64,000 bases of DNA from Cryptomeria japonica (GCF_030272615.1 NC_081408.1:608538173-608602172); one strand, 5' to 3'. Numbered from the stretch's first letter, positions 42,201 through 54,560 are shown. Numbers and translations: made by a program. Notes: generated by a model from the letters alone, not told the origin.

Positions 42201-42296
42201 TATCTCGAGAACTAACTAAAATACGAGCCTAGGTCTTTTTATTACTTCAACAACTATAGGGTTTTCTATGTATTCAATTGCAGAGGTGGATGCCAT
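39290..42296 (-). pseudogene. Second ORF of the 6.36-kb element, unknown function (decayed)
   Basis: ATG at 42296-42294 (MASTSAIEYIENPIVVEVIK). Readable blocks follow: RMYIHYNIEELGDEEIKTMY; HKITKEAMKAVTGLPTTGKR; MILGYKPTHANRLNLVSSLC with DICEWLRDELIDNLGK (41512-41892); KAKMKKRIRLSQKIVDKYKD and EAVIPRIVWVTKMGYEIDDH (41012-41437); a Lys-rich basic cluster TPKKKLTPKKKKRTNK (about 40800-40860), a likely nuclear localisation signal; then acidic and charged blocks to about 39290. Roughly 1,000 codons, with several stops and at least two frameshifts. The TGLP-centred block resembles gag-like or plant-mobile-type proteins of other non-autonomous retroelements, from memory. No catalytic motif is seen. 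Confidence 0.55.
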
Positions 42297-42660
42297 GATT
42301 AAATACCTTTTACTGCCTTGGATGGATGATTGCTTGGAGTGTGTTTGCTTCTTGCTCGAAATGCCTTAGCTCAGAGTCTTCGCGCTCTTAGAAATTTTGA
42401 AATCTCGGTGAAATGAAATGGAGCCAAAACCTTAACTTTATAATGTCTCTTCACCATCTACCACATTAATTGCATGTTGGTTAAGTATTCACTTAACATT
42501 GTTTGCCAGTAATAAGTAATTTCCAACTTCTAATCTCTAACCGAGGGAATAATAGCACATGTATCAATAGATTGCCAAACCCTCAAGGAAATTTTCTTCA
42601 ATTAGATGAAGAACTTCCTGCTAGTGGAGCACTGCTCTGTCCTTCCAGTGAAGTATCACT

Positions 42661-43812
42661 CTATCTTGCTGGTGAAGCATTGGTTGGTTCTACCGGTGGA
42701 GGAGTATTCCCAATATTTAGATCAGCTTTCCTAATCCATTGTTTTGAGAATTCTTGCTTAACCTCTTCAACTTTTTCTTTACCTTTCAAGCTAGAACTTT
42801 TGTTGTCTACCGATGTTCCTTTACTTCTATAGAATTTAGCAATATGCCCAATCTTGTTACATGCATAACAAGTTACATTATTTTTCTGAATAGCTTTTCC
42901 ATAACCTATGTCGGTTTGGGTTCTGCATTGATAAGATAAATGTTCAAATCTTCCACAAACATAACATCTCACATTCATTCTGTATTTTTCAAAGTTGTGA
43001 CCAACTTTGTTGCATTTAGAACATTGACCGGTGGGTGTGTTGATATTCTGATAATTTCTAGATCTACATTCATTTTCTCTATGACCATACTTATTATAGT
43101 TAAATCATTTTCCATTGAATTTATAAGCATTAGGTTGTCTTACCGGTTTTCTATGATCCTGAGTATTTGCGGTACCGAAGCTTTCACCAACTTCAAAGCC
43201 AATTCCAGAAGTGTCACCTTTAGGTTTTTGATTTTTCAGCAAGGTGCCAAGTTCCTCTAAGCTTTTCTTGAATTTTTCTTTGTGTTGATTTGTAGTTTCT
43301 AGTTCTCTTTCCAAGATTTCTTTTTTTCTCATCAGTTCATTTGAGTCATTCTGAGTATGCATCAGATCTATCTTCAACATGTCATTTTCATAGCTAAGTC
43401 TTGTATTCTCATTTGCTGCATCACTTAGTCTTCTGGTCAATTCTTCTTCATTCTTCTTCCTATCCTCAATTTCTTTGCAAAATCTCATAGTCATATCTTG
43501 CATGTCATTTTTTGTCATCATGATCTCTTGTTTCAACTTGCTTATCATATCATTAAGTGATTCCTTTTCATCATTCTCATTTTGTAATTTTTCACAAAGT
43601 TCTCTTCTCTTATTTCTTGCAACAGTAAAATTTTCTTGAAGTGCCTGAATGATATCTTGAGCTGCCCTTAAATCATCTTCTAGTTTGATATTTTTCAATT
43701 TCTCTACATCATAGTCTGTAAGAGCTCCTTCAAGTTGCTTCATCAGAGTTTCCATCTTTACCGGTGTCAACATCTTCCTCAAGCTGTTAGGCTTCTGAAA
43801 ATAGAGGACCAA
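42661..43812 (-). pseudogene. gag-like ORF of the 6.36-kb element (coiled coil plus zinc knuckles)
   Basis: Opens MVLYFQKPNSLRKML just after the primer site. Residues about 20-190 are a long heptad-rich, highly charged coiled coil (LEDDLRAAQDIIQALQENF, KQEIMMTKNDMQDMTMRF). Then come Cys/His modules: a degenerate NKYGHRENEC, CSKCNKVGHNFEKY, the intact CYVCGRFEHLSYQC, and CYACNKIGHIAKFY. Two modules have Tyr in place of the last Cys, the result of a G-to-A change. One TGA stop lies near 43105. The usual gag core of copia or gypsy is not recognised. It probably binds element RNA and multimerises. Confidence 0.7.
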
Positions 43813-43826
43813 GCTCTGATACCAAT

Positions 43827-44612
43827 TGTTAAGGGCCCCACAAATACTGAGAGGGGGGGTGAATCAGTATCTAACCGGTGATTAGAATTTCCTAACTTAA
43901 AACATGTAGAACATAATATAATAGTGTACCGGTATACAAGAAATAATGTAATAAACAGAATCAAGAACATCCACATGAAAAGTACACCATAACACAAGAT
44001 GTTAATGAGGAAACCCAGTGTGGGAAAAACCTCGATGGGATTTGTGACCCACAATATTCACTCACTGGCCAATAAGAGAATATTACTTACAATAGGGGCT
44101 TGCACATGCAGGAAGGCCAACTGCCTAGAGCTGACTGCTCAATGGGAAGTCTCACTGACTTACAATAAGGATTATACAAATCCAATATCTTGTACTGCTT
44201 TACAATGGCATCTTCAATGCCAGATTCAGTACCAGTTCTTGCTCTGTTCTTTACATATACCCCTTGACCTATATTTCACACATTAGGTCTGCCTAATATT
44301 TTCCTTAATGCTTCTCCATCACATTACCAAATGTCTACAATGATCTCTTTTATATATAAGAGTCATTTTACAATTTTCCAAGTCGGCTTACAATAATAAA
44401 CAAAAATATTATATAACAAAATCCTATCGGCCTTTGTGTCGGTATACTTCCTTTCTTCTGTGTTGGTGCCAATCTCCTGAGTGTCGGTGTAGAGTGTGAT
44501 CTACTGATGTCGGTATAATGTCTTTGCCGGTGCCATAGGATTGCTAGGTTGCCATCAATGACAAAACCTTCAATCACATACAATGTCTCATTGGAGCGTG
44601 CATATGCCAACA
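43827..44612 (-). repeat. 5' LTR (minus strand) of the 6.36-kb element
   Basis: 786 bp, same length and termini class as its partner, next to the primer-binding site. Confidence 0.85.
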
Positions 44613-44989
44613 CCCAACACCCTAGTCCTGCCCAATCTACATCAAATTTTAGTGACAGGTACACCTTTGAGTCCATTTTTCAGTCGTTCTTTCATTATCT
44701 CAGTTTTAGTTTAGACAAAATCTGCATTTTTAGTTTATGTGTGCTTCATTTCTCATCTCCTAGAATAGTTGATTGTGACATCATTTTTTGCATATCTACT
44801 CTTCATTACAACAAAGCAATAGAAACCCTAAGAGATATTCCTTGAATCTCTCTTCCCTACAAGAAGTAGTCAAAGTGAGATATCTTCCTAGGCTCTTTCG
44901 TATTCCACTGTGTGTACATGAGAGTGGGATTAGGTCTTAGTTACTTGGTTCCATTTTTATGCTCCACAACTTTAAACAATTTTTTGCTT

Positions 44990-47160
44990 TAGTAGGTATC
45001 AACATGTAGCACATAGTTCCATATAGTCCTCAACAAAATCATGTCACAGAATGCAAGAATGGGTCTTTGAAAGAGATGGCCAATTGTATGATTCACTCCA
45101 AGGCTTTGGCACCTCAGTACTAGGCAGAGGTCATTAACTGTGTGTGTGACATCTAGAACTGAGTTCCTCACAAAGATGTGAAGGGGGAAACTCTTTTTCA
45201 AGCTTGGACTAGTCAAAAACCCACACTTAGAACTTTAGAGTGTTTGGTTTTGTTGCATGGGCCCACATTCCAACAGAGAAACGTAAGGCCATGGATCCAC
45301 AAAGCAAGCCTTGCATATTTTTTGGGTATCCAAATGATGTCAAAGGATATAAACTTCTCCATACCACTACTCATAATTGTTTATTGAGAGGAGTATTTTT
45401 TGTGAGGAGAATTCTTCTAGTTCTTTTTATACCACTTCTCCATCCACTGTCACATTGGAGACATTGCGCCATAATGACAGTTCTTCAGAGGATATTTATC
45501 CTCCTAATCTTGGTGAGGATTCTTCTTCCTCCACTTCAGATGGTGATAGTGATGATGAGGATTCACATTCCTCTCATAGTCATCATTTAAAGGTTGACAA
45601 TTCACTCCCAGATTATCTAGCCTCAATGCCTCTTTGGGCTTGACAAACATTGTAGTCAGTAGGAGATTGGCTTGGTTATCCATCAGATACTAGAAGAACA
45701 AGGTCAAAATTTTAGTAGGCTCCACATCTCTTTGTTGCTTTAGCTTTTGGTCCACAGTCTTTTCAAGAAGATTCAGGTGTTCCCGAGTGGGATGCTACAA
45801 TGCAAGAAGGTTCTAATTCCTTGGAAAGGAATCACACATGGGATTTAGTTCCTCTTCCTAAGGTAAGAAAAATTATTCGCTGCAAGTGGACCTATTGAAC
45901 AAAATTTGTGGCAGATGGGTTAGTTGATAAGTATAAGGCTTTCTTGCTAGCAAAAGGTTTTTCCCAAGTTCTAGGGGTTGATTACTCTAAGACTTTTGCT
46001 CCAATTATTAAAATGAATTCTATTCGAATTGTCCTTGCTATAGTTGCAGCCCATCAATGGGAAGTTCATTAGATGGATGTGAAGAGTGCATTTCTTCATG
46101 GTGACCTTCAAGAGGAAATCTACATGGAGTAGCTACAGGGGTTTGTTCAAGATCCTTCACTTGCGTGGTGACTTTGAAAGTTTTTTTATGGCCTCAAACA
46201 AGCTCCTTGAGCTTGGTATACCAAGATTGACTCATTCCTTCTAACAGTTGGTTTCACTCAGTGCCATTCTGATTCAAACATATACATTCTACAGCAGGAT
46301 ATAACTCTCACATTTTTGCTTCTCTATGTTGATGACTTGTTGATCACAAGGAGTCACTCATCGACCATCAAGGTAGTGAAAACTGCTCTACATGATAGAT
46401 TCCTGATGTCACAACTGGGTATTCTACATTACTTCTTAGGGATTGAGATCACTTAGTCATCTTCAAGTATCTTCCTTGGATAACCCAAGTATGCACTTGA
46501 TATGCTCTCTAGATTTCACATGGCTGACTGTAAGCCTGCACCTACTCCATTTTTGTCAGGGGTCAAACTTGAGGCTAAGTGCTCTTCACCCTTGGTTGAT
46601 GGTACTTTATACTGACAACTTGTTGGGAGTCTCATATACTTGACTCATACAAGACCCAAAATTTCATATGTTGTGGGCATCCAAATTCATGCATGAGCCA
46701 CATGAGTTGCATTGGAAAGTAGCTAAGTGGATCCTCCACTATAAAAAAATTACTCATAATTATGGGATTCAATATGCAGCAAGTGCGGATATTGACTTGA
46801 TGGGATATACAGATTCGGATTGGGTAGGTGATTCTCGAGATCACAAGTCCACTTCAGGATATTGCTTCTCACTTGGTTTTGGTCCAGTTTGTTGGTTGAG
46901 AAAGATGTAGTCTGCAATTTATCTTTCATCGACATAAGCTGAGTATTGAAGGGTAGTTAAGGGAACCATTGAGTCTATTTGGCATATTGGGAACAATTCA
47001 TCAGTAGAGAACAAAACACATTGAGATACATATGCACTACATAAGAGAGATGATTGGGGAAGGCATCATTGATCTTAAGTACTATTCTACATTGGAGTAG
47101 ACTATAGACATCTTCACCAAACCATTCACTAAAAGCAAGTTCCTTCATTTGTGATCTTTG
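44990..47160 (+). pseudogene. copia integrase C-terminus, reverse transcriptase and RNase H
   Basis: The integrase resumes with HIVPYSPQQN and KEMANCMIHSKALAP, followed by VFGFVAWAHIPTEKRKAMDP (45240 onward). Reverse transcriptase occupies about 45840-46440: KYKAFLLAKGFSQV, MDVKSAFLHGDLQEEIYME, and the catalytic LLYVDDLL (YVDD codons 46325-46336). RNase H lies at about 46668-46930 with MGYTDSDWVGDSRDHKSTSG and a degenerate SSTAEY. Stops interrupt every domain. Confidence 0.85.
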
Positions 47161-47337
47161 CTTGGGATGTGATAGGTGTCTACTTCAGGAGGGGCTTCTT
47201 AGTCTTTCATTCTTTCTCTCTCTGTTTATGGGGGGGCTTCTTCTTTTGGGGGGGATATCTACGTACATGGGTACCTAACATGGCCTCATTTGTCGGGACC
47301 CATCTTTTAACCCACCTAAGCTATGCTTAAGTAGGGG

Positions 47338-47959
47338 TGTTAGTTTAGGTTTTTTTATTTTCCTTATGTTAGGGGGTATTTATTTTTCCTACACATATTA
47401 TTTAAGCTTGCTTAGGTTATTAGGAGTGGTTAATATGAGGACACGTGGTGAAATACTTCAGCTACATGTGTAACTCTCCACCTCGAATGAGTAGTTTAGT
47501 TACACACCCTCTTTTGGCTTGTTTTTCCACCTCTCATAACCACTATTTTGTCATTTCTTAAGTGGGTTATGGGGTAGTTGGGTTTCTCACCCTCTTTTGG
47601 CCTTATGTGCCAACTTTCTCAACTCCTTTCCTATCTTCATGTAAGAAGGTTATGCCTCATTTTTTGGCATTTACCAAGAAGGTAAAACCTCCCACTTTTA
47701 TGGGTAATAAGAGTTAATGCACCCCTTGAATGTATATGCTATTATTTTTATACATAATAAGCACTATACTCTCATATTCACTAGTTCAGTGATATCTTGG
47801 TGACAGTATTCTCTAAAATTCTCTTCTGTCTTTATTTTTTTGTCTCATGTCAGATCTTTCGTCATTCAACTATTTTGATCTTCTATCATTTGTTTCTTGG
47901 ACTTGCATGTGATCTACAAACGACATCAACTCCTTTCTCGGTTCTCACGGAATCTAACA
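47338..47959 (+). repeat. 3' LTR of the copia element
   Basis: 622 bp, TGTTAG to CTAACA, preceded by a purine-rich tract. Confidence 0.85.
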
Positions 47960-47960
47960 A

Positions 47961-48015
47961 TTGCATCCATGGCTTCTAATTATTTGATGCATTATGAAAT
48001 TCATTTTCTTCTAGA
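47961..48015 (+). repeat. Right member of a 55-bp direct repeat flanking the nest
   Basis: Matches 19604-19658 over 55 bp with about eight differences (TCCATGGCTTCTAATTATTTG is common to both). It begins one base after the copia 3' LTR. Confidence 0.7.
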
Positions 48016-51000
48016 TATGACTACTTAGGATGAGAATTTGATAGACATTATATGTTATTTTGGGAGGCCTATCATGGTGTCAAAATAAAGATCTTAAATA
48101 TCTCCATAATCCTTGATGCTAGTGAGGATATTAATATTCTCCTTCATGTTTCTTATTGAATTTTGTCATCTTCTCCAAATTAATGGAGGATCACATAGAC
48201 CCTCTTGCTCCTTCCCTACCTCATTATAATTTATAATAGTTTAAAATTGTCTTGGAGAATTTTGAGGTCTACATTTGGACAATCCACTTTTATCTTTTAA
48301 TCCTATTTTGTATTCATCTCTACTAGATCAAGAATTTTCATCTTCATTAGTGCATGGCTTGTAACACATAGATTGGTTGTAGAGGCTTTCAATATCAACA
48401 TATACTCATAAGAAATATTTAGAGGCATTATCTAGAATGGAAATTTACACCTATAATTGGTTTTTTTTCATCCCAAGGAGAAGAATTATATTTGTAGGCA
48501 TTGGGTTCTATTTTATCTTCAAGCATTTATTGTTACTATAAGAGATTACACCATGTGGTGGATTACATAGTCACTCCTTTCCCCTCTCATAGTGTGATTT
48601 CAAATTTATATATTTTCTACAATAATAGTCCTGGGACGGTCATATTGAGTCTTCCTTCATTCACTTTCATAATTTTCTCTCTTTTGGGGTTGATTTTTCT
48701 CCTATAGGTTTTTACCCTTTTTTTTTTAACTTATGAGAGAATGCATTTTTACACGGTTACCTAACATGGCCTGGTAGCAAAGGCCCATCACTCCTTCTAT
48801 GCATATTTTATCATTATCTCTAATTTTCACTTAAGGGAGGTGTCCATGTGAATAGAGATATTAACTAACTGTTTTACCTCCTATATCATATTCAGACTAG
48901 CCCAGTTGAGTTGGGGTACAGATATGATACCTATCACTTATATCCAATATTACAAGACAAAGACGCATGTAATAATCTTATGCTTCTTCTCTTTGAATGT
49001 ATTTTCTATATACACGTGTACATCATCAAATTTCATTTGTTGATATCCATTATCTTACCTACATAAGATATGGTTAAGTGGGGTGTTGTTGTAAGTTTTT
49101 ATTTTTTAGTGGGATATTTATTTTCCTTTGTCCTAGATTTTTCTACATTATTATTAAGACTTATCATGCTAAACAAAGTGGGTTCAACTAATTGACGATT
49201 GCTAGATAATGCGTTGAGGTGTCACCATGATCTTAAATGGGATGAGCATTTAATATTTGTAGGTCACTTAGAGGTATCTCCATATTAGCTTAATTTTCTA
49301 CTTCCACCCTCTCCCTACTTCTATGTAAACTCACTATCTAGATTTAATTTTGATTGAGCTATTTATTCTTTTATAACTTGTCTTTGAGATCCTAATGTAA
49401 TATTGTCATATTAACATTTGCGTATCTCTTGGAATCATAATTCAAAGATCATCTTATTTCATTTAAAAATTTATAACTTATTTCTCTCATAAAAAGATCT
49501 TGGTTATTCATTTATTTCAAGTTTCTAACATGTTTTACTAATTCCCCTTGAGTTCCAAAATCATTCTACCCTCCTCATTAACATTTAATATATTAGTTTG
49601 TGTTATAACTCTTTGTCTAGTACCCTTATATGATCATGAAACATTAAAAATAGATACGTTTTTGTTTGTGAATATGCAACTTTAGTTACTATACTATATC
49701 GTGAATCATTTACAAAAATTTATAGCTACCATAATACTTGCATGCAAGTTCATTAACTTTTGATTGTTGTTTTCTTAAAATGTTTTTTAATATCATTTTA
49801 ATTGCATAAAGTGCCAATCCTCCTCGTCAAAAGTCTTTTCTTTGAATTGTTGATCAACATATTACTTTACTATATTTTGTGACATTACCATGTTCCCATT
49901 GAGATTAGAATATATCTCTTATAAATGTAGAATGTGTTATTCTATAGGAATAGCCTATCAAGTATATTTTAACCAAATTCTTGTAATAACACTAATTTTA
50001 ACTTCTATATATTTTCTCAAACACTTCTATAATATATTTCCAACATAAACAAATTTGAACATTTGTTAATAACTCTAGATAAGATCAATTAGTTGACAAA
50101 TACATGACTTTATTTATATTATGTATTAATATTCAACGAAATTCGTAATTTAATCATCTTCTATGATAATAAGTCCTAAGAAAGAATATACAATACTAAA
50201 CTCTACAACTTCTAATATTTAAACTAAAAATGGTTTTCATACATGATTCAATAATAACATTGAAGTATAACCTCATTGTTGCTAAAAGTATCATTGATCA
50301 ATGATCCTTAAGAAAGCAATATTTATTACCACCTAATTTATCTCAATATCATCCCTAACTTACTCGAAGAATACCACTTTAACTAGACCATGGAAAAAAT
50401 GAAGTTTCCAAGACAAAGGGAAATAACTATTAGACTTCAAAATGCTAGTGTAACCTCGTGGAAATTCTCAAGACCTCTATCTCTTCCTTATACCAACCTC
50501 ACTGCTTCACAACTTAATGTATATTTTTTCCTTGAAGACTCATGACTTTCCAATAATGTAAGTATGTCTGGTAGTTTTTTGTTACTCGAATCCTTCTCCA
50601 ACAATTTAGCCCCTTCTCTTTTATTCCCACATTGGCATATTCTTCTATGGACTCTCCTTCAGAAGTTTTGAGATTATTGAATTGGTGTAAGAGATTTGTA
50701 AAGGCTTAGCAAAGAATTAATATCATTTTATATTTATGTGTTATCCTCAACTTCAACTCCGTGATGTGTAGTGACTCATGGAAATGGGCCCATTGCTTCC
50801 TCCTTATTATTGCCAATTTTCTTTGTAAGGTATAGTTGCCCATGAAATCCCTTCTAACCTCCCACAACTTTCTCTTAAGGTTTATAAAGCTTCGCATAAC
50901 TCTCTCTTGACAAGATGGAGACTCCAATTGTCTATGTATAGGTCATATTAGTAAATATTAATATATTACATTGTTATATGATTATTTAGGGAAATTCTTG

Positions 51001-51969
51001 TGCAGTTTATGGTAACTATCAAAAATTCCTCATTATATAAAAATGTTGCAAAGTGCGGAATAACATCTTCAAGTCTTCACCACTTGTTTCATTATGGTAT
51101 CAGAGTAGGTGAAATTCTTGTTAGGCGTAAGGAGGAAGTGAAAGGAAGTGATGACTGAGATGAAGTATGAGAAAGGTGTGACATTTTGTAGAAGGTAATT
51201 AGTTATGTTGGGCATGAGAAATGACATAACATATAAAGGTGAGGATGTGAAGGGCATATCTCTATTGGCTCATTCTATTTTAAATTTTAAATGAAATGCA
51301 TGGAGAGTTTACATAAAAGTGAATGGTGGAATGCAAGTGAGAATGTTTGATAAGTTTTTTGTACTATGATAATGGTTTTATAGGAGGAAGTTGCTTCCAA
51401 TTTTAGACTTGGCTAATATATTTTCTGGCTATAGTGACTTGCAAGATAGATAATATGCTAAAGAATCAATTATAAGGAGTTATTGCTGAATATATAATGT
51501 TGATTGTATCGTATCCTACCCATATTCATTATTTTCTTTGATTGTCCTAAGATGAAATGGAGAGTCAAATACTATGTATAAATGAGGGTTGAGTGGATGA
51601 CAACATAGATTCAATAATTCAACACTCAAATTTGTTGCACTTTTGCTTGTAACTTATTTTTATTTCATTTATTGTGTGAAGTTTAGGGTTGTAAAACAAA
51701 ATGATAGAATTGTAGTTGGTGGGAGAAAAAGGGTAGATCCTCCCTTGCCTAAAGAATAATCTATTGATGTTTTAAATGATTAAGAATGAAAAAAATTATG
51801 TGAGAGATAATAAATAGGCCTTAAGAATTTATTGTAGAGCTAATTCACAAGTCAATCATTAAGGTTGATGATAATTTTATACATTTAACAATTGACTCTT
51901 TTCAATTAAGAAAGAAGAGTTTAAAGTTGATAGGAAACAATTGATGTATAGAGAAGGAAATATTTTTGA
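48016..51969. other. AT-rich stretch with old copia-related remnants
   Basis: No gene is recognised. Sequence near 48750-49200 (TACCTAACATGGCCTGG, then AAGTGGGGTGTTGTTGTAAG at about 49073) parallels the 3' end of the copia element at 47270-47345, so this is probably the tail and LTR start of an older related copy. A primer-site-like TGGTATCAGAGTAGG lies at 51095-51109, suggesting another eroded LTR just upstream. Minus frame 50706-50927 has no recognised similarity. Confidence 0.4.
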
Positions 51970-52770
51970 TGCAACCATGACCGGTGAATCCTCGAAAGAG
52001 AATTGGTCGGCTTATGCAGAAAGAGTAACACAACAAAATCAATAATAAAACATAGAAAGATTACAAAAACAAATCATATTATTGTACTAGAATCTCTGGT
52101 AACCAACCGGTTGTCATCATATAGTCATCATAGAACATCCGGTAGTAAAACAATTACATGCAAGCTACATACCAGATACAATCCATCTGGAACTCTCAGA
52201 GTCAACCAGATCTCTAATCATGAATCTAAATCCTAATTCTGATCTGTACTATCCTACAAATGATTACATAATACCATATATATACCCTCCAGAATATATC
52301 CCGCTCAGTCACAAAAGATTACATTTACCAATGCAGGAAAAATGAAATGTGTAAATAGGTCGGCCCCAAGGATGAAAAGAAATTCTCTGGAAAAGAACCA
52401 CCAAGAAGTGTGGATCAACAGGAAGATCAGCCAAGGACTTGGGAATATTAAGCAAGACCCCAAAAAATATCTACACACTAAGAAACCGCTCCCGAAAAGA
52501 AGAATCTCCAACCGGTAAGCTCAAAACTGCCCTGGAACCCAAAAATAGTCAAACCAAAAGCAATATCTTATCGGAAAAGAATCCAAATGGACTAAAAAAT
52601 TGGAACTAAGCACATAAACCAGCCTGGAAACATAAAATGCAATTTTAAATTTAAAGGAAGCTGCCACAGGGACATAAAGGTAGGAACACAAAAAATTGTA
52701 CACAGAACCGAACTGAAAGAAAATATTTTTGGTTGATGCAACATTTCTCATAGACTGGGGATTCTCTTGA
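51970..52770 (-). repeat. 3' LTR of the minus-strand gypsy element
   Basis: About 800 bp. The right end (CTCTTGAA) differs from the partner's CTCCTACA, so this border is approximate. Confidence 0.7.
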
Positions 52771-52816
52771 ATTAGAAACCCCAGGTAGAAAGAGATGTTC
52801 AATGAGAGATAACACA

Positions 52817-53550
52817 TTAATATCGAAAAGGATTTGGTATATAGATCCCATGCTCATTCCTAATCCAAACATCTTTCTTATCTGCAAACCTCTTCCTTAT
52901 CTCTTTTGGAACCTCAACCGGATTCTCTAACCCTTGACTCTCTTTATTTTTCTTCCCTTGCTTCAGATCTACACACTGTCTCAACTTATTTCTCTCTTTC
53001 TTCTGCAAATCTGATTTTTTTTCTTCAAGACTTCATCTGGTGTGTCACCATAAGCTTTATGTCATCCGGTTCTATCTTTCTATTAGGCTTATCTATCATA
53101 TCCTTCTGCAAACCCATGCCACCTTCTGGTATAACCTCTGCGACCGGTTTCTCAGTACTACAACTTCTCTCAAGATTCAAATTCTTCACCTCCTTCTCTT
53201 TCTCCTTCAAAGAAGCCAATGTGAACTTATGCCCATCCTTCTAAACAGTGATTAGGTTTCTTCTACAATTATAAATAGCTCCTTTATCAAACTTCTAAAG
53301 TCTTCCCAACAAGACATGACAAGCACTCATAGATACAACATCACAAAAGACCTCATCCCTAAAAGGCCCAATATTAAAACTCACCAAACACAGCTCCTTT
53401 ACTTCTAACTTTTGATCATCTTGTAAGAAACTTACCTTGTAAGGACATGGGTGTTCAAGCCTCTTCAATCCAAGCTTCACTACCATCTCCTCAAACACCA
53501 AATTATCAGTACTTCCACTATCCACAATAACCTTACAACACTTACCATCT
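52817..53550 (-). pseudogene. Retropepsin and charged tail of the minus-strand gypsy element
   Basis: 53295-53525 reads MDSGSTDNLVFEEMVVKLGL and later VVSMSACHVLLGRL, the aspartic-protease pattern with the catalytic D-S-G intact. Downstream, 52817-53219 is a Lys/Glu-rich stretch (KEKEKEVKNLNLERS; ERNKLRQCVDLKQGKKNKES) like the segment between protease and reverse transcriptase in related elements. The element then runs straight into its 3' LTR, so the rest of pol is deleted. Confidence 0.75.
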
Positions 53551-53625
53551 GATTTTCACATAGTCCGGAAAAGACTCCTTCCTTCCAGTTCTTCATTTGC
53601 CAAACAACTTATTTCCATTCCTTGC

Positions 53626-54560
53626 TTACATTCATAAAATATATGTTCGGTTTCTCCACACTTGAAACATTTGCCAGGAAATTCTCTCCTGGTACTGCCA
53701 TTGCCTTTTCTCTATGTTTTTTGATCTAGTTCTTTACTTCACTTAGGTTTTGATTCTTCTTCAACATTTTGCTTCTTTGTACTAATCTACCCCTTGAATC
53801 TCTCCTTCCCTCCAGGGTTATTCAATTTTTCTCCTCACCTTCTTCTCAGTCTTCAAAGCATACTAGTAAGCTTCTTCAAGTGTGGAAACCCTCAACATAC
53901 TCATCTCATCCTGAATGTTAAATGCAAGTCCATTTATGTACCTTGCCACCTTTTCTCTATCCATCTCTCTATGTCCAGATCTAATCATCACCTTCTAGAA
54001 TTCCTCAGTATACTCTTTCATAGTCATTTTTCTTTGTTTTAGGTTCTGCAACTTCTTGAACTATTCTAACTCATAGTCTCCCAGTATGAACTTGGCCTTC
54101 AATCTTGCAACCATCTTCCTCCACTGGGTGATCTTCATTTCACCATTCTCCACTCTATCTCTTTGCAATTCTTTCCACCATAAGGAAGAATTTCCTTTCA
54201 ACTTAATCTATGCCAAATGGACTCTCTGCGGGTCCCTAACATCCTCAAACTCAAAGTAATCCTCCAACTCTCTGATCCAATCAATCAGATCCTCCGGGTT
54301 CAACATTCCAAAAAAATTTGAAACCTCCACTTTATGAACTTTACTTGCTTGTGCCACAGCTCATAGAAACCATTCTTCTCTTCCATCTTCTAGTCCTTCA
54401 AGCCCTTCTCCCACTTCTTCATATTCATCCTCAAACTACGGATTCCTCTGCAAACCAACCAATGCATTCCTCATTTCATTCCTCATCCCATTCTTGAAAT
54501 CCTCCATCATCTGCTCTACCCTCTAGGGGTTCATCCTTCTAGGAGACATCTCCTCTTCTA
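53626..54560 (-). pseudogene. gag of the minus-strand gypsy element
   Basis: Minus-strand blocks include DWIRELEDYFEFEDVRDPQR, SLWWKELQRDRVENGEMKIT and WRKMVARLKAKFILGDYELE, the standard gypsy gag core, then a zinc knuckle CFKCGETEHIFYEC (complement of about 53635-53680) with all four ligands present. Several stop codons interrupt the frame. Confidence 0.75.

Larger units (their letters stand above)
38253..44612 (-). mobile_element. 6.36-kb non-autonomous LTR retrotransposon
   Basis: Both LTRs are 786 bp (38253-39038 and 43827-44612) and the flanks are a perfect CCCAA duplication (38248-38252, 44613-44617). On the minus strand the primer site TGGTATCAGAGCTTGG (43809-43824) follows the 5' LTR by two bases and fits an initiator-Met tRNA; a polypurine tract (complement of ATCTCCCCCTTTCGC, 39039-39053) precedes the 3' LTR. 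The internal region has a coiled-coil, zinc-knuckle gag and a second frame of about 1,000 codons. No protease, integrase, reverse transcriptase or RNase H motif is visible. LTR differences are mostly transitions, several percent by eye. Confidence 0.85.
36942..44975. mobile_element. Gypsy-like solo LTR in the copia integrase, itself split
   Basis: Starts TGTCGTGAAATC at 36942, where copia coding stops, and ends near 44975, where coding resumes. Without the nested 38253-44612 element it is about 1.67 kb. It has a TATA-like CCCTATAAATC near 37147 and a GGAGGTGGAAACCACCAAAA stretch (37924 onward) that resembles the equivalent part of the gypsy LTR at 32678, so a related LTR is likely. The right border is approximate, and no unambiguous target duplication is found. 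Confidence 0.5.
33502..47959 (+). mobile_element. Ty1/copia retrotransposon (full structure, decayed)
   Basis: The 5' LTR 33502-34118 (617 bp) and 3' LTR 47338-47959 (622 bp; TGTTAG...CTAACA) are clear sister sequences. The primer site TGGTATCAAAGTCATG (34119-34134) fits an initiator-Met tRNA. The internal order gag, protease, integrase, reverse transcriptase, RNase H defines copia. The integrase is interrupted by the 8-kb insertion 36942 to about 44975. A polypurine stretch AAGTAGGGG (47329-47337) precedes the 3' LTR. All frames carry stops, so it is inactive. No matching 5-bp duplication is seen: the left flank is another LTR end, the right flank ATTGC. Confidence 0.85.
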
